DNA of 64,000 bases, from the NCBI GenBank assembly GCA_023374045.1, contig CM041779.1:150413485-150477484 (forward strand), given 5' to 3'. The stretch's first letter is position 1. Every line of letters begins with the position of its first letter. A program made the position numbers and the translations under genes. The notes beneath the pieces are model-generated. The model did no database searches. It was given only the letters and a program-made list of their open reading frames with translations, and was not told the DNA's origin. This document shows positions 48,401 through 59,710 of this stretch, piece after piece. The stretch is from Limonium bicolor (Eukaryota; Streptophyta; Magnoliopsida; Caryophyllales; Plumbaginaceae).

Positions 48401-48896
48401 AGTCCGCAAATTCTTCATAATCCCTTGGAGGCGTGGGGCGGCAGCTTTGCCTATCACTGGCAAACAGGATATTATTGAAATCACCTGCCACCATCCATGG
48501 CCCAGGGGTGGAAATGCTAAGATTCACAATTTCGGACCATAAGAGGGATTGAAGAGCAGGGTTGTTGTGACCATAGACAACAGAAAGGGTGAAGGGGAGG
48601 GAGCCAGGGGCCGAGGCTAGGCAAGTTAACATTTGGGCTGACGAGATAACGGGAGAGAGGGTAATACGGGAGGGATCAAATAGGATCCAAATACGACCAT
48701 TAGGATGGGCAGGGTAATTATGGAGAACGCTCCAGGAGGGGAAGTGGCGGGAAAAGATGGCTGTAGAGTTTAGAGAGGAAACTCGGGTTTCCAAAAGGGC
48801 AATGACACAGAGATTTTGGGTCCGAACAAACAGTTTAATCTCTCTAAGTTTTGTGGGGTCATTGCAGCCCCTTATATTCCAAATGACAATCTTCAT
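45497..48896 (-). pseudogene. LINE ORF2: endonuclease, reverse transcriptase, zf-RVT
   Basis: An APE-type endonuclease begins MKIVIWNIRGCNDP at 48896 and shows LLETRVS, SVVYGHNNP and VAGDFNNILF (catalytic Asn, Glu, Asp positions). The frame breaks near 48339. The EN-RT linker is interrupted by a 29-base G run at 48215-48243, then resumes with HSPIIVTF and IRWLKMADANTAFFHRA (47811). The reverse transcriptase is intact over 355 codons (47412-46345): RPISCYNTIYKIISKILA, GAFIKGR, MDIRKAFDTVDW, RQGDPLSPYLF, FADDALLF. The zf-RVT frame (46276-45497) has WALPKAKFILW and CWLCEQAPETSGHLFF. Frame changes near 47405 and 46300 prevent a single product. Confidence 0.9.
48215..48243. repeat. 29-base G homopolymer
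   Basis: Uninterrupted G run in the LINE ORF2 (C run on its coding strand), between the endonuclease and the linker. It may be a true slippage expansion or an assembly artefact. Confidence 0.95.
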
Positions 48897-49089
48897 AGGG
48901 GGGTGGAGGGGGAGGGAGAGGAGTCAGCTAAAGGGTCAAGCTCGAAAAGGGAGAAGGAGTTAGCAAGCGGATGGGGGGGACCTCTACGGGAAGGGGAGAT
49001 GGCTTGGGCTTAGGAGGGACAAGCTGCCAGGAGTCCGTCTGAAGGGGCTCAAGAATGAGGCGAAGTGATGGGGACATAGGGGAGAGGGA

Positions 49090-50320
49090 GGGCAGGGAAG
49101 AAGATCTACTAATGGGTGGTTTAGGCGCTAAGGGGAGGGAGGGGCTGAGAGAGGTTCCTGGGGTCAGCAGTCTTGAAGCCGGTCTTAACAGGGCGCCAAA
49201 CCGGAGGAAGGGCAGCTGTGGGCGGGACTATAGGAGTGAGGGGGGAAGGGCAGGGTAGTGAGCAGAGGAAGGGGTTGGAGGAAGGAGGGGGGGCTTTCCG
49301 AGCTTTAGAAGGGTGAGGCTGCTTGGGGGCAGGAGGGGCCTGAGAAGAGGGACAGCGGTGAGCGGGGTGGCCGAGAAGCTTGCAGGAAGAGCAAGTAATT
49401 GGTTCCCACTCATAAGTCACAGGTTGAGAGAGAACACCCGTGGGAGTACGAATTGCCACTTCTCTCACCAACTCTAAATTGAAGTCCACTTCCACTAGGA
49501 CTCTGGCGAATGAAATGCGAGATTTGTCAGCATGGGTTGGTCAGTGTGAAGGGGAGTGCCAATTTGGAGCAAATTTTACTAAGGCTCGAGCGGGACCAAA
49601 GACTAATAGGCAGACTGGGGAGCTGGATCCACACAGGGATGCAATTCAGATCCTTGGGGTTAAAAGAAATATCAGGGGACCACTTCTTAAGCACGAGGGG
49701 GGAGGATTTAAAAGCCAGGGGCCTTTGCTAAGGACAAGTTCTAGGTCCTCTTCCTTATCAAACTTAAACATGTACCACCCCTCCACATGATGCAGGATTT
49801 GAGGGGTTGGGACAAAACTCCAGGCCCGTCTGACAAATTCCCGCACTAAGTTAAAACCATACTTTCTTCCCCACAGGTGTCCTACTAGGGAGTGCTTCCA
49901 ATAATCTATTTCAGATGCCAAATCCTCTTCGACTAGAGACACAATTGGGCTATCATCTTCCGTAGCATCACATAATTCAGAACTTAAGGACATACCAGAA
50001 AAACCTTTTTGTTTAGCCAGAAGATATCTAAGAACGAAGCCGGATTTGAGAACCCGGAGGCAGCCAAGGATGGAGGGGTAGATGTATAACCTGGCTTTGG
50101 ACGCTTGGAGAAACGCCGGGCATGCCACGCATCAGACTTGGGACCTATACTCCCAATGATTGCCCACGGGGACCTGGGGCCTTGGAGAGAGGCGGGAAGG
50201 CCTCGTCCACAGCTTCGACGCGGACTGTTCCGGTCGGAAGAGATTGTCCTGCATAGCCAGTCCGGGGGGGGGGGGGGACCTGAAAGCTCCACGAACAGAT
50301 CGAGAGCCGGGGTCACACCA
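49090..50320 (-). pseudogene. LINE ORF1 protein (DUF4283 and CCHC knuckle), frameshifted
   Basis: RNA-binding ORF1 protein of L1 LINEs. The N-terminal piece is Pro/Arg-rich (50316-49984). The DUF4283 block follows, with DYWKHSLVGHLWGRKYGFN, RRAWSF, YMFKFDKEEDLELVLSKGPWLL (49910-49690). The C-terminus has the knuckle CSSCKLLGHPAHRC (about 49405-49364) and a Pro/Ser-rich tail ending near 49121. At least two frame changes separate the pieces. Confidence 0.85.
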
Positions 50321-51079
50321 ATAGACGAACCCCCAACCGCGTTAGTCTCGGGACAGAGAGAAGTACAGGGTTCAGCTTGGAGGCAGATTGGTTAACCAGG
50401 CTAATATCCCCCTGGCCAGGGGAAGCCAACTACGCGATATTGCCAAAGCATCCACAGGCGCAACACCAACAGAAATCAAGGCCGCAGTAGCAGCAACATC
50501 AGCGCAATCCCTGTTCTCCCTATTTACACATCGGTAGCAGAGGGATTTGGGGCGGGATTCACATCAGTCACGGACTGGGCACCAACCAAACAACTCCACT
50601 GGATTTCGGTTAATAGAGCCATCGGTGGCCTGGGAAACTTCAGCATCTGTTGGGAGCTCCAGCTCAGTAGACACGGCGGGGACTCCATTGCCAGCTCGAA
50701 CAGAGGCGCCAGTGGTCGGGGAAGGGGGGGGGGGGGGGGGGGCGGAGACAGAGCCAACGGGGTGGCCCTTGTTGCGGGTCGGCGCGGCTCCTCATACCGG
50801 AGAGGTTGGGAACGGCGATGAGGAAGGGGGACAGTGGTGGAAGCCAACACAGCCAGGCGGGTGCCCAACGGCGGCGAGGCCACCAAGGCTCCGGCGGCTA
50901 CTGTAGCGGCGCAGCAGGAGGGAGGCGCCGGTAAACTGAGACAGAGGAGGACAAGATGCAGATCTGGGATGCAACGGGCAGGAAAGTTTCATGCGCGTGG
51001 AGGCGCGTACTATCTTTTTTCATCTTTCTGATTTTTGTCTAGTCACGTAGTACAGGACAAGTGCTTAGAACTTTCCAAG

Positions 51080-51500
51080 AATGTAATGTCACCTTGGGTA
51101 TAGGAGCAGAATTTAGTTTTTTTTTTTTTAATCGTAACTCCAGTCGCCCGTACCCACGATCACATAATGTTGATGAGATCGATGTATATCTGTGATTGTG
51201 CTCAAACACAAAAAAAAGTCCAATCATCTTAATATTAATATATTATATGAAATTGAATGTGTTTGACGTACATTGAAGGTTGAAGCCGGCTTATCTGCTT
51301 CCATGTCAGCCCCATTATTTGCTTATTGAATCTACACGCATAAGGTTTTCAATATTGAACTTCCTATATTTTGGAAGAAAATAACGCTACCGATCCTTTT
51401 TTTTTAAATAAAACAAATTAGTGTATATGTAATGCAGGATAATACACTTAAGCTAGCCTTGATCGCTACTTGACAATAACCATTAATTGCATCTTATCTG
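51080..51500. other. Spacer between LINEs
   Basis: No gene is recognised; T-rich runs near 51117 and 51399. Confidence 0.5.
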
Positions 51501-51506
51501 TGATTT

Positions 51507-51900
51507 TTTTTTTTTTTGATAATTTGGATATTAGCCTTATATTAAATATAAAACATAACCTGACAAAGTCAGTCGAGTGAGCTAAAAACGGGCCTCATAA
51601 AACCTCCTTAGGCAAAACCCAGTGGGAAAAAGCCTAAGGGGAAAAAAGAGTACCCAGCCCCCCCCCATAATTACATCGATTGGCTTTCAAGCTACCCCAC
51701 AATTACATTGATTGGCTTTCAAAGATACCAATCCAGTATCCAGATTCTAGACATAACACTTAAGACCCTCCTGCATCAACCTACATGCATATAGGTTAGA
51801 CCAGCCCTTTTACCGAACTAACCAAACAAAAACCCCCACCTCTTAGAGCAAGAAACCTTCCACGCCATCCTTGATGTGACATCTGAGCCCTCCACCCAAC
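51507..51900 (-). mobile_element. LINE 3'-end fragment
   Basis: A T run (51507-51520) followed by GATAATTTGGATATTAGCC and GGCAAAACCCAGTGGGAAAA resembles the reversed 3' UTR of a plant L1 LINE that is not the family at 45-51 kb. A 35-bp block with ACAATTACATTGATTGGC is duplicated near 51668 and 51702. The 5' limit is unclear. Confidence 0.5.
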
Positions 51901-52485
51901 GACTTTTCTTTTATTTGTTTCCTCCATCATAAGTGACTAAATTTCCTTATCCCCAAAAGCATGGGAGAATTATGATGCATTCCTATGTGCTCCTCAATTG
52001 CTCATCTGAGATTTGATTTGCTCCATGATATTCATTTTGGTGAGGCTTGGATTTAGGAACTTGACACCCCAATTGTAGAAGTAACTCGATGCACTCCTCA
52101 GCTTCTGATTCTACGTTTATGATTTTACCTGCTCATTCCTTACCGGTGTCTTTGTCTTTCCTTTGATACTATAACTGTTTATATTTATATTAAATTATGA
52201 AGAATTAGAAGAAAAACTTACGCACAGCAAAGCACGACGATGTTATAATACACTACCACTTGGACCAAATTTCTTTGGTTTTTGTTACGTTTCCACATGG
52301 TTCTTGTTCCCCTTAATTTGAAATTTAGTCGCTTGTTTTCCGCAACAAAGCTAGCATTATATTTTATTAACTACAAGTGTACTACTTAATGACTATATTC
52401 GTTTAATATTCTAACCAAATCATGTCTTAATCATCATATCAATTCTCTATATAATATATACCACTTTTTGGCTCCAAGACCCTCC
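51901..52485 (+). promoter_or_regulatory. Upstream region of the polyphenol oxidase gene
   Basis: AT-rich. A TATA candidate TATATAATATATACC lies at 52448-52462, only about 25-35 bases before the first ATG, so the 5' UTR would be very short or the true TATA lies elsewhere. No other element is recognised. Confidence 0.35.
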
Positions 52486-54796
52486 ATGAGCATCACTTCT
52501 CATCCTAAACAAACCATGGTCTGTCTATCTCCTCCTACCACCACCACCACCACCAATGGCCTATCCTCCACCCTCACATCCACCCCTCATTCCTCCTTCC
52601 CAAAACCATCCCAGCTCTCCTTTACTCCAAGCGACACCACCCTTCATTGACCTCTACTAACAGATCATATGTAGATCATCCTCAACAAAAATGAGGAAGA
52701 CTCCTCATCCTCCTCAAGACGTGATCTCCTCATCACCTTAGGTGGTACCGCAGCCGCCTTAAGCGGCGGTGTTTTAACCGGAGAAACTTCCACAGCATAC
52801 GCAGCTCCAATCAAGGCCCCAGACTTCAACAATTGTGGTACAGCGAATCTTCCCAATGCTGCTGGTGCATTGAACTGCTGTCCACCTTCTTCTCAATCTA
52901 TCGTTAACTTCACACCCCTTACTTCCAATGTTCTCCGGGTTCGCCCCGCTGCTCACTTGGTTGATGATGCATATATCCAGAAATTTAACAGAGCAATTTC
53001 TCTTATGAAAGCTCTTCCTGATAGTGATCCGAGAAGTTTTACTCAACAAGCTAATGTACATTGTGCTTATTGTAATGGTGCTCATGATCAAGTTGGGTTC
53101 CCTAACCTTGACTTTCAAGTTCATAACTCATGGCTCTTCTATCCCTTTCACAGGTATCAATCCATCAATTTCTTCATCATTATATTATATGTAACGGTGA
53201 ACTAGCTAGGGCTAAAATTACTAATATGTTTATATGTATAGGTATTACCTCTACTTCTTTGAGAAGATATGTGGTAATTTAATCAATGATCCAACATTCG
53301 CAATACCATTTGGAACTGGGATACACCCGACGGTATGTTCCTTCCATCAATCTATACCGACCCAAACTCCCCCTTATACAGCCCACGTCGTGACCGCGCA
53401 CATCAACCTCCGGCAATACTTGATTTTAACTACGGTGGAACTGATCAGACTGGCATGAGTAATCAACAAATTATAAACCAGAATCTAACTATTATGTATA
53501 GACAAATGGTTTCTAATTCAAGAAATGCTAGATTATTCCTTGGTCAACCTTATCGTGATGGTGATGATACTGATCCTGGTGGTGGTGTTATTGAGAATAT
53601 CCCACATGGAACTGTTCATATATGGTGTGGTGATCGACGTCAACCTAATTTGGAAGATATGGTAACTTTTATTCTGCTGCGAGAGATCCTGTTTTTTATG
53701 CTCATCATGGTAATATTGACAGGATGTGGTCCGTTTGGAAAACCCTAGGTATATACTAAATCTTTCTCTTTCTTTTATCATTTGAAATCACCTTGTTAAT
53801 TTCGTTCTAATTAATTATAAGTGTAGTATATACGACAAACATTGAGAAAAAGTCTTGTTATGTGCTTGCACTACGATATAATTAATTGCTTGTTAGATTA
53901 ATTAACTGACTATATTATACTGTTTAGGTGAGAAATCATAACCTCATTAATTAGTCAACATACTTTTCATAATTTTGGATTAAGAAGCAAAAGCATACGA
54001 ATATCCAAATACAATTATCTATATATATAATACTCTAGCTAGCTAGCTAGTTGTTTATTGATTAATCTTATCATGATGTATCTAATTAATTACTAATGTA
54101 CGTACAGGTGGACGAGGGCGAACTGATTTCACAGACCCAGACTGGTTAGACGCAGAATTCCTCTTCTACGACGAGAACGCACAACTAGTCCGAGTCAAAG
54201 TCCGAGACTCAACTGACACAAGAAACCTAGGTTACATTTACCAAAACGTATCAATCCCTTGGAGAAACTCAACTCCAATCAGATCCCGTTCCACTTCCAC
54301 TTCAATCAGCTCCTTAATCCCATCAACAAACATGGCAAACGCGGCCGGTCCACCACCCCACACGGTCCCGGTAATCCGATTCCCGAAACCATTATCCGCC
54401 CCAATCCGGACCCAAGTCGGGCGGCCACAGAAATCCAGGTCCAAGAAGGATAAGGAACGTGTTGAGGAAGTGTTGGTGATTGGTGTGGAATTAACAAGAG
54501 ATGAGTTTGTGAAGTTTGATGTGCTTGTTAATGATGAAGATGATGATTTTACTTCAAAGAGTCCGATTAAATCTGAGTTTGCTGGGAGTTTTGTGAATGT
54601 TCCGCATAAACATAAACATGGTGATCATCATCAAGTGAAGAAGATGAATACTAAGTTGAGGTTAGGGTTGACTGATTTAATGGATAATTTGGATGCTGAT
54701 GATGATGAGAGTATTGTGGTTACTCTTGTGCCTAAACAAGGGAATGGCGCTGTTGTTATTACTGATGTTAAGATTGAGCTTTCTGCTTCCTACTAG
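52486..54796 (+). CDS. PPO: Polyphenol oxidase (chloroplast tyrosinase), 3 exons, several one-base indels
   Basis: Type-3 copper enzyme oxidising o-diphenols to quinones in the thylakoid lumen. Exons: 52486-53153, 53242-53748, 54108-54796 (GT-AG). A Ser/Thr/Pro-rich transit region is followed by a twin-Arg lumen signal ([11 protein letters not shown]...STAYA). CuA region: [17 protein letters not shown] and [16 protein letters not shown]. CuB region: [11 protein letters not shown] and [14 protein letters not shown]. The DWL domain ([15 protein letters not shown]) and KFDV domain ([15 protein letters not shown]) are intact in exon 3. Four one-base indels break the reading: a compensating pair in the transit region (about 52600-52690), a lost T near 53311 before the NWD motif, and a lost G near 53661 after EDM. 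Allowing for them gives about 621 aa. No copper ligand is changed. Many eudicot PPOs are intronless, so two introns are notable. Confidence 0.9.
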
Positions 54797-55256
54797 ATAG
54801 ATAGATAGATGAGTTTGTTTGCAGGAGATCGAAGCATGAATAAGGGATGTATGGGATGGATAAGTTGTGTGTGATTTGTATTTGTGTTTTTTAAAATAAT
54901 TTGATGTTTGTGTGTTTTTAATTAATGTAAGTGGGTTAAGTATGAAAGGTATCCATGTTTGTTCTGCATTTTCTTGAATGCATATGTATAAATATAGTGG
55001 GCATTTTTCCACACCCCACCTCGCCCATGTTATGTACTTGTTCACAAAAAAATAGAATCAACTTGCTGTAACTTTACCCTCTCTTAAAGATAAATATAAT
55101 TGTCGCTGTTATTTTATATTCGATGGTCTTCTTATGATATAACAAGCTCTTCAGAGATTAAGGTCTCTCCTGATCCGAAGTTGCTGAATCTTCCAAGCGT
55201 GTTAATTGTTCTAACTCAGGTGGCTTTCCACCACAGCCGACTCCGGGGCAGCCTCG
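54797..55256 (+). other. 3' flank of the PPO gene
   Basis: (GATA)n after the stop codon, then AT-rich sequence likely holding the 3' UTR. No gene is recognised. Confidence 0.5.
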
Positions 55257-55601
55257 CACTACTAGAATATAATGTTTGGTAACAACAAAATATCGTTACC
55301 AAAAATCAAAATCGTTACTAATCTAATTTATGTAACGATTTTGGTCGTTACATATCGTTACACGAGATGACGGAACCAAAGATCAATTTATTTATCGTAA
55401 TGACTTTTATTCGTTACCAAAGTTATATCGTTACTAAAAATATGATTTCGTAACATTTATATCGCTACTATAGTCTTAATTTTTTTTTTAATCTTTAGTA
55501 ATATCTTTGGTAACGAAAAAATTGTCACTAATAACAATTATGGTAACGAATTTAAGTCGTTGTCTGAACCTTTGTAACAAAAAATCTTATTTATACTAGT
55601 G
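55257..55601. mobile_element. Small non-autonomous CACTA element
   Basis: Starts CACTACTAGAATATAA and ends TTATACTAGTG, flanked by TCG on both sides (55254-55256, 55602-55604). Repeats of CGTTAC / GTAACG (for example TATCGTTACC) in both orientations are its sub-terminal motifs. It is a different family from the element at 25.5 kb. Confidence 0.9.
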
Positions 55602-55747
55602 TCGGGTCACCCAAAATAATGTCTATTTTAGTCACGAACTGCCATGGGTTGGGTAGTACGGCGGCAGTTCGTTGGTTGGTAGGTGTGGTGGCTAGAGAAG
55701 CACCACTTTTGTAATCATGCTAGAAACAAAACTTTCTTTCTTTTGAG

Positions 55748-58700
55748 ATGCGGTCGGTTGCATCTAAGTTTCGGGGTTATAGTTGGGTAGCGGGAGATAG
55801 TGAAGGTAGGAAGGGCGGTGTAGGTTTGTTTTGGCAAGATTGTATTCATGTTTCCTTGTCTAGTTTCTCTGCTCACCATGTTGACGTGATTGTAAGTAAT
55901 TTTGGGGGTTTACAATGGCGACTCACAGGAGTCTACGGTTGGTCTAATGTAACAGAAAAATGGAAAACCTGGCGGCTTTTACGCTATCTTCATGCGCAAT
56001 GGAGGGACCATGGGTTCTGGGTGGGGATTTCAATGAAGTTTTGCATTTAGGAGAGCACCGTGGTCGGGGCTTTAGATCACAAGCAGCAATGACGGCTTTC
56101 CGTTCATGTTTATATCTGATTGTTCGTTGCAAGATTTAGGCTACAGAGGTACAATTTTTACATATACTAAACGTGTGGGACAGCCATAATGTCAAAAGTC
56201 GTTTGGATCGGTTTGTTGCTAATGATGCATGGTTAGCTCTTTATCCTCATGCGTAAAACTTCCACCTACGTTTGGGATGCCCGGATCATAAGCCAATAAA
56301 GTTGTTGCTCCAACCGTCCACTCGTCGGGGTCCAAAGCCTTTTTGGTTTGAAACTGTTGGGCTACGGATGATCAATGCCGCTCTTTGGTTCAATCGGTTT
56401 GGGATAACCATCAATAAGTGCATGGTTACGCCTCACAAGTTAAGGTCTGTGGTCAGCAGTTACGTACATGGGGCATCAAAAAGATTTGGGTTGAAAGGAA
56501 AGCACTCCGTCAGGCCCAACATGAGCTTGACCATCTTGATCAGCAAGACCTAACTTCTCATAACTTGGTAAAATGGAAGTCTTGCTCAGCTACGGTGGAC
56601 TCACTTTTACTGCGTGATGAAGTCCGGCTTCAGCAGCGAACAAGGATCAGTTGGTTACAGGCAGGCGATAGAAACAATAAGTTGTTCTACAATAAGTTCA
56701 GGGCTCGATCTCGTCGAAATGCTATCTTCTCTCTATCGTCTCTCACTCCTCTCAGCTGGTACCACTTGGGCTGGTGTGGAATTTATGGCCCGTAGCTATT
56801 TTCAGGACCTCTTCGCAATGACCAATCCTCAGTCTGACCTGCACCTTTTGGCTTGTGTTGAAGATCGTGTGCCCTCTCATTGTTTTGCTACCATGGGTCA
56901 GCCTTTCACCCGTGAAGAATGGTTGCCGCTTATAAGCAGTTAAACCTCTCCAAGGCTCCTGGACCCGATGGCATCAATGGGGTTTTCCCTTCGCACTTAT
57001 TGGCCAATTGTTAGCGATGACTTTATCAACACAGCTTTGGAGTTTCTCAACACAGACTCCCTGCCCATGGATGTCAATCATATTAATATTGCTCTCATTC
57101 CTAAAAGCCAGGGGCTACCTCTATCACGGACTTTTGGCTCATCTCTTTGTGTAACACTGTGTACCGCGTCATTTCAAAGGTCTTGGTCAACCGAGTGCAA
57201 CATGTTATGCCATATGTCATCTCTGATAATCAGGGAGCTTTCGTGAAGGACCGCTTAATCTTGGATCAGGTTCCGATTACGCATGAGATTCTTCATCTGA
57301 TGCGCACTTCCAAGGCTAAGCTGTGTGGTTACTTTGCCTATAAAGTTGACATGTCGAAAGCATTCGACAGAGTAATGGTCTTTTTTTTTGTTTGGAAGTT
57401 TTGGACAGGATGGGTTTTCACCCTGTATGGATCAAGGTCGTTCGTAAGTGCCTTACGTTTGTCACTATGGCAGTTCTCATTAATGGTTACCCAGGTACCA
57501 TTTTTTGCCCCCAGCGTGGCCTTCGACAGGGTGACCCTTTATCGCCACTTCTTTTCATATGCTGCATGGAAGTTTTGACATCAGCCATTCATCTCTCAGC
57601 TCAGGTCAACCTTTATAAGGGTTTCTCTTTCCAGGGCCTCCCCTTGTATCACCAGCTTACTCTTTGCGGATGACTGCATCTTATTTGGCAAAGCCACCGT
57701 GTCTAATGCTCAAGCTCTGGCTTACATACTCCTTGAAGATTTTAAGCAGGCTTGGGGCAATGTATTAATGTTGACAAGTCCGTCCTTATTTTTCTCATCA
57801 ATTGCAACCGCCGATACGTCAAGAGGTTGCGGCGACGTTAGGAGGCCGTGTGGTTCAGAATTTCGGCATGTATCTGGGCTTCCCGGTTCAAGTGGGACGG
57901 AATCAGAAAGTTGTTTTTGCTTATATTAAGGATAGGGTTGCAAGAAGGATCTAGGGTTGGTCCCATCACACCTCCCAAGCTGCGCGTTTAAACCTCATTA
58001 AGTCCATCTTGCAAGTCATTCCTACATTTGATGTCTGTTATCGCTTTGCCCCAATCGCTCCTGAAAGCCATTAAAAGTATGATTTCACGTTTGGTGGAGT
58101 GGTTCCCCTACAAAGTCAGCAATTCATTGGACAAAGTGGCAGCATATGTGTCTCCCTCTCAGCTCGGGAGGATTAGGTTTTCGAGATTTGCACAGCTTCA
58201 ATCGTGCTCTTTTAGCCAAGCAACTTTGGCGTATCCTACAAAATCGTCATTCCTTATCAAGATTTTACACGGCTCGCTACATGGGTGAATGTCCTCTTCA
58301 CAACTTCAGCCTTTAGCAAATTCCAGCCCTATTTGGAGGGCTCTTCTCAATGTAAGAGATCTGATTCAAACAGGGGGACGTAGGTGAATTGGTAATGGGC
58401 TCACCACCTGTATCCGTGATCGCTGGCTTCCTTCCAAGGAGGGGGCACACCATACCTTTGGTCCCTTCCACCACATCTTCAGCATGCTAAGGTTTCAGAT
58501 TTAATGCTTTCTCCCTCCGCCTGGAATGTCCAGCTTCTTCAGACTCATTTTCACCCAGAGGATGTCCAGCACATTTGTAACTTACCACTGTCTGGTAATG
58601 CTTTGTCTCCGGACTCATGGTTTTGGGCCTCACTATTTCTGGACAGTATTCTGTGAATTGCCTCCACTGTGATGTTGCCCTTTCTCTTCTTCTCGGTTTT

Positions 58701-59710
58701 CTCAACCATCTTCATCTTCTCTGACGGATTCTCCCCAGGGTTTGGCTAATAAGAAACTGTGGACACTTGACCTGCCTCCTCGTATCCGTCTGTTTGGTTG
58801 GAAATTATTGCATGGAGCGTTCCATGCAGAGACGTGTTGGCTTATCGCCTGCACCGCCCTAAACTGGCGGCTTTTGCTCTATGTGGCGACTGTGAAACCC
58901 TTTTACATGCTTTCTTTAGCTGTCCCTCAGCCATGCCATACTGGGACCGACTAGGCGTGCCACCTCCTCCGCCGATTACCACAAATGCCGCCTTTCGTTG
59001 ATTGGTTCACTCACTCATGCACTGCCATGTCCCGTGTACATCTTTCTCTGCTTACTTCGCTCCTTTGGCGTCTGTGGTATGCTCGGTGCCAGTTTTCTCA
59101 TCAACGCGTTGCAAATTTTGAAGCTGGGTGGTTTCAGGCTGACAGCTTCTTTAGCCTTAGCTCATCAGCTGCCAATTTCTCCCATTTCGACTTCCTTATC
59201 CGCTGATCGACGTACTCACCCTGCTTGGGTTGAGGTATCAGTTGATGCAAGCCTTGACATGTATGGTCGGTTTGGCCTTGCTGCGGTTGCAGCTCAAAAT
59301 GGATCAACAGTTGGTGCAGCAGTTATGGGCGGTCTCACATCGAATGAGACTTCACAAACGGAAGCCATGGCTGTAATCTTAGGCCTTGATCTTGCGAAGC
59401 AGTTGTTTTTTTCATCAAGTTCGAATCTTATCAGATTGCAAAAGCATTATCGATTACATTTCAGACTTCAGGGTTTCAGGCTTAGATGCTTGCACGAAGG
59501 ACTTACTCAATGAAGCGCAAGCCCACTTAGAACCTCTTACTGATGTTGTATGGTTCCACGTTAGTAGATTGAACAATTTTACAGCTCACAACCTAGCTTT
59601 TTTATGCTAGAAAGCATCAACTCCCTGCGAGTTGTTGGAAGTCCTCTGACTTCCCACCCTTTGTACGCACTTTGTGCTCTTAATATTAATATATACAATG
59701 TTTGTTTCAA
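55748..59710 (+). mobile_element. L1 LINE with RNase H domain, decayed
   Basis: Plus-strand ORF2 of a second LINE family. The endonuclease begins inside the domain (RKGGVGLFW, LTGVYG, then GDFNEVLH in another frame). Reverse transcriptase: NTVYRVISKVLVNR and GAFVKDRLI (57147-57260), VDMSKAFDRV (57346), RGLRQGDPLSPLLF (57515-57556), LLFADDCILFG (57660-57692). zf-RVT: KLWTLDLPPRIRLFGWKLLHG (58754-58815). The C-terminal RNase H of the plant-type found in some L1 lineages follows (VSVDASLDMYGRFGLA, TEAMAVILGL, ILSDCKSIIDYI, HVSRLNNFTAH; 59233-59590). Several frame changes and stops are present; the 5' end is truncated. The 3' end is an A-rich tail near 59710. I found no convincing target duplication. 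Confidence 0.9.
59221..59610 (+). pseudogene. RNase H domain at the end of the LINE ORF2
   Basis: Two overlapping frames (59221-59420 and 59386-59610) together carry the RNase H fold: the first Asp in VSVDAS, the Glu in SQTEAMAV, the Asp in LSDCKS and a late segment SRLNNFTAHNLA. The frame changes once near 59400-59420. This domain would degrade RNA in RNA-DNA hybrids. The LINE family at 45-51 kb lacks it. Confidence 0.85.

Larger units (their letters stand above)
45331..51054 (-). mobile_element. Nearly full-length L1 LINE, 5.7 kb
   Basis: It lies between perfect 20-bp target duplications (GGACAAGTGCTTAGAACTTT at 45311-45330 and 51055-51074). The 3' end carries a short poly-A tail (T run at 45331). 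On the minus strand the order is 5' UTR (from 51054), ORF1 with DUF4283 and a zinc knuckle, then ORF2 with endonuclease, reverse transcriptase and zf-RVT. There is no RNase H after zf-RVT. The perfect duplication implies fairly recent insertion, though both ORFs contain indels. Low-complexity G runs on the plus strand lie at 48215-48243, 50267-50278 and 50727-50742. Confidence 0.95.

Noticed and set aside
52468..52485. Start of the polyphenol oxidase upstream of 52486
   Set aside because: The upstream extension needs a non-ATG start; the first in-frame ATG is at 52486.
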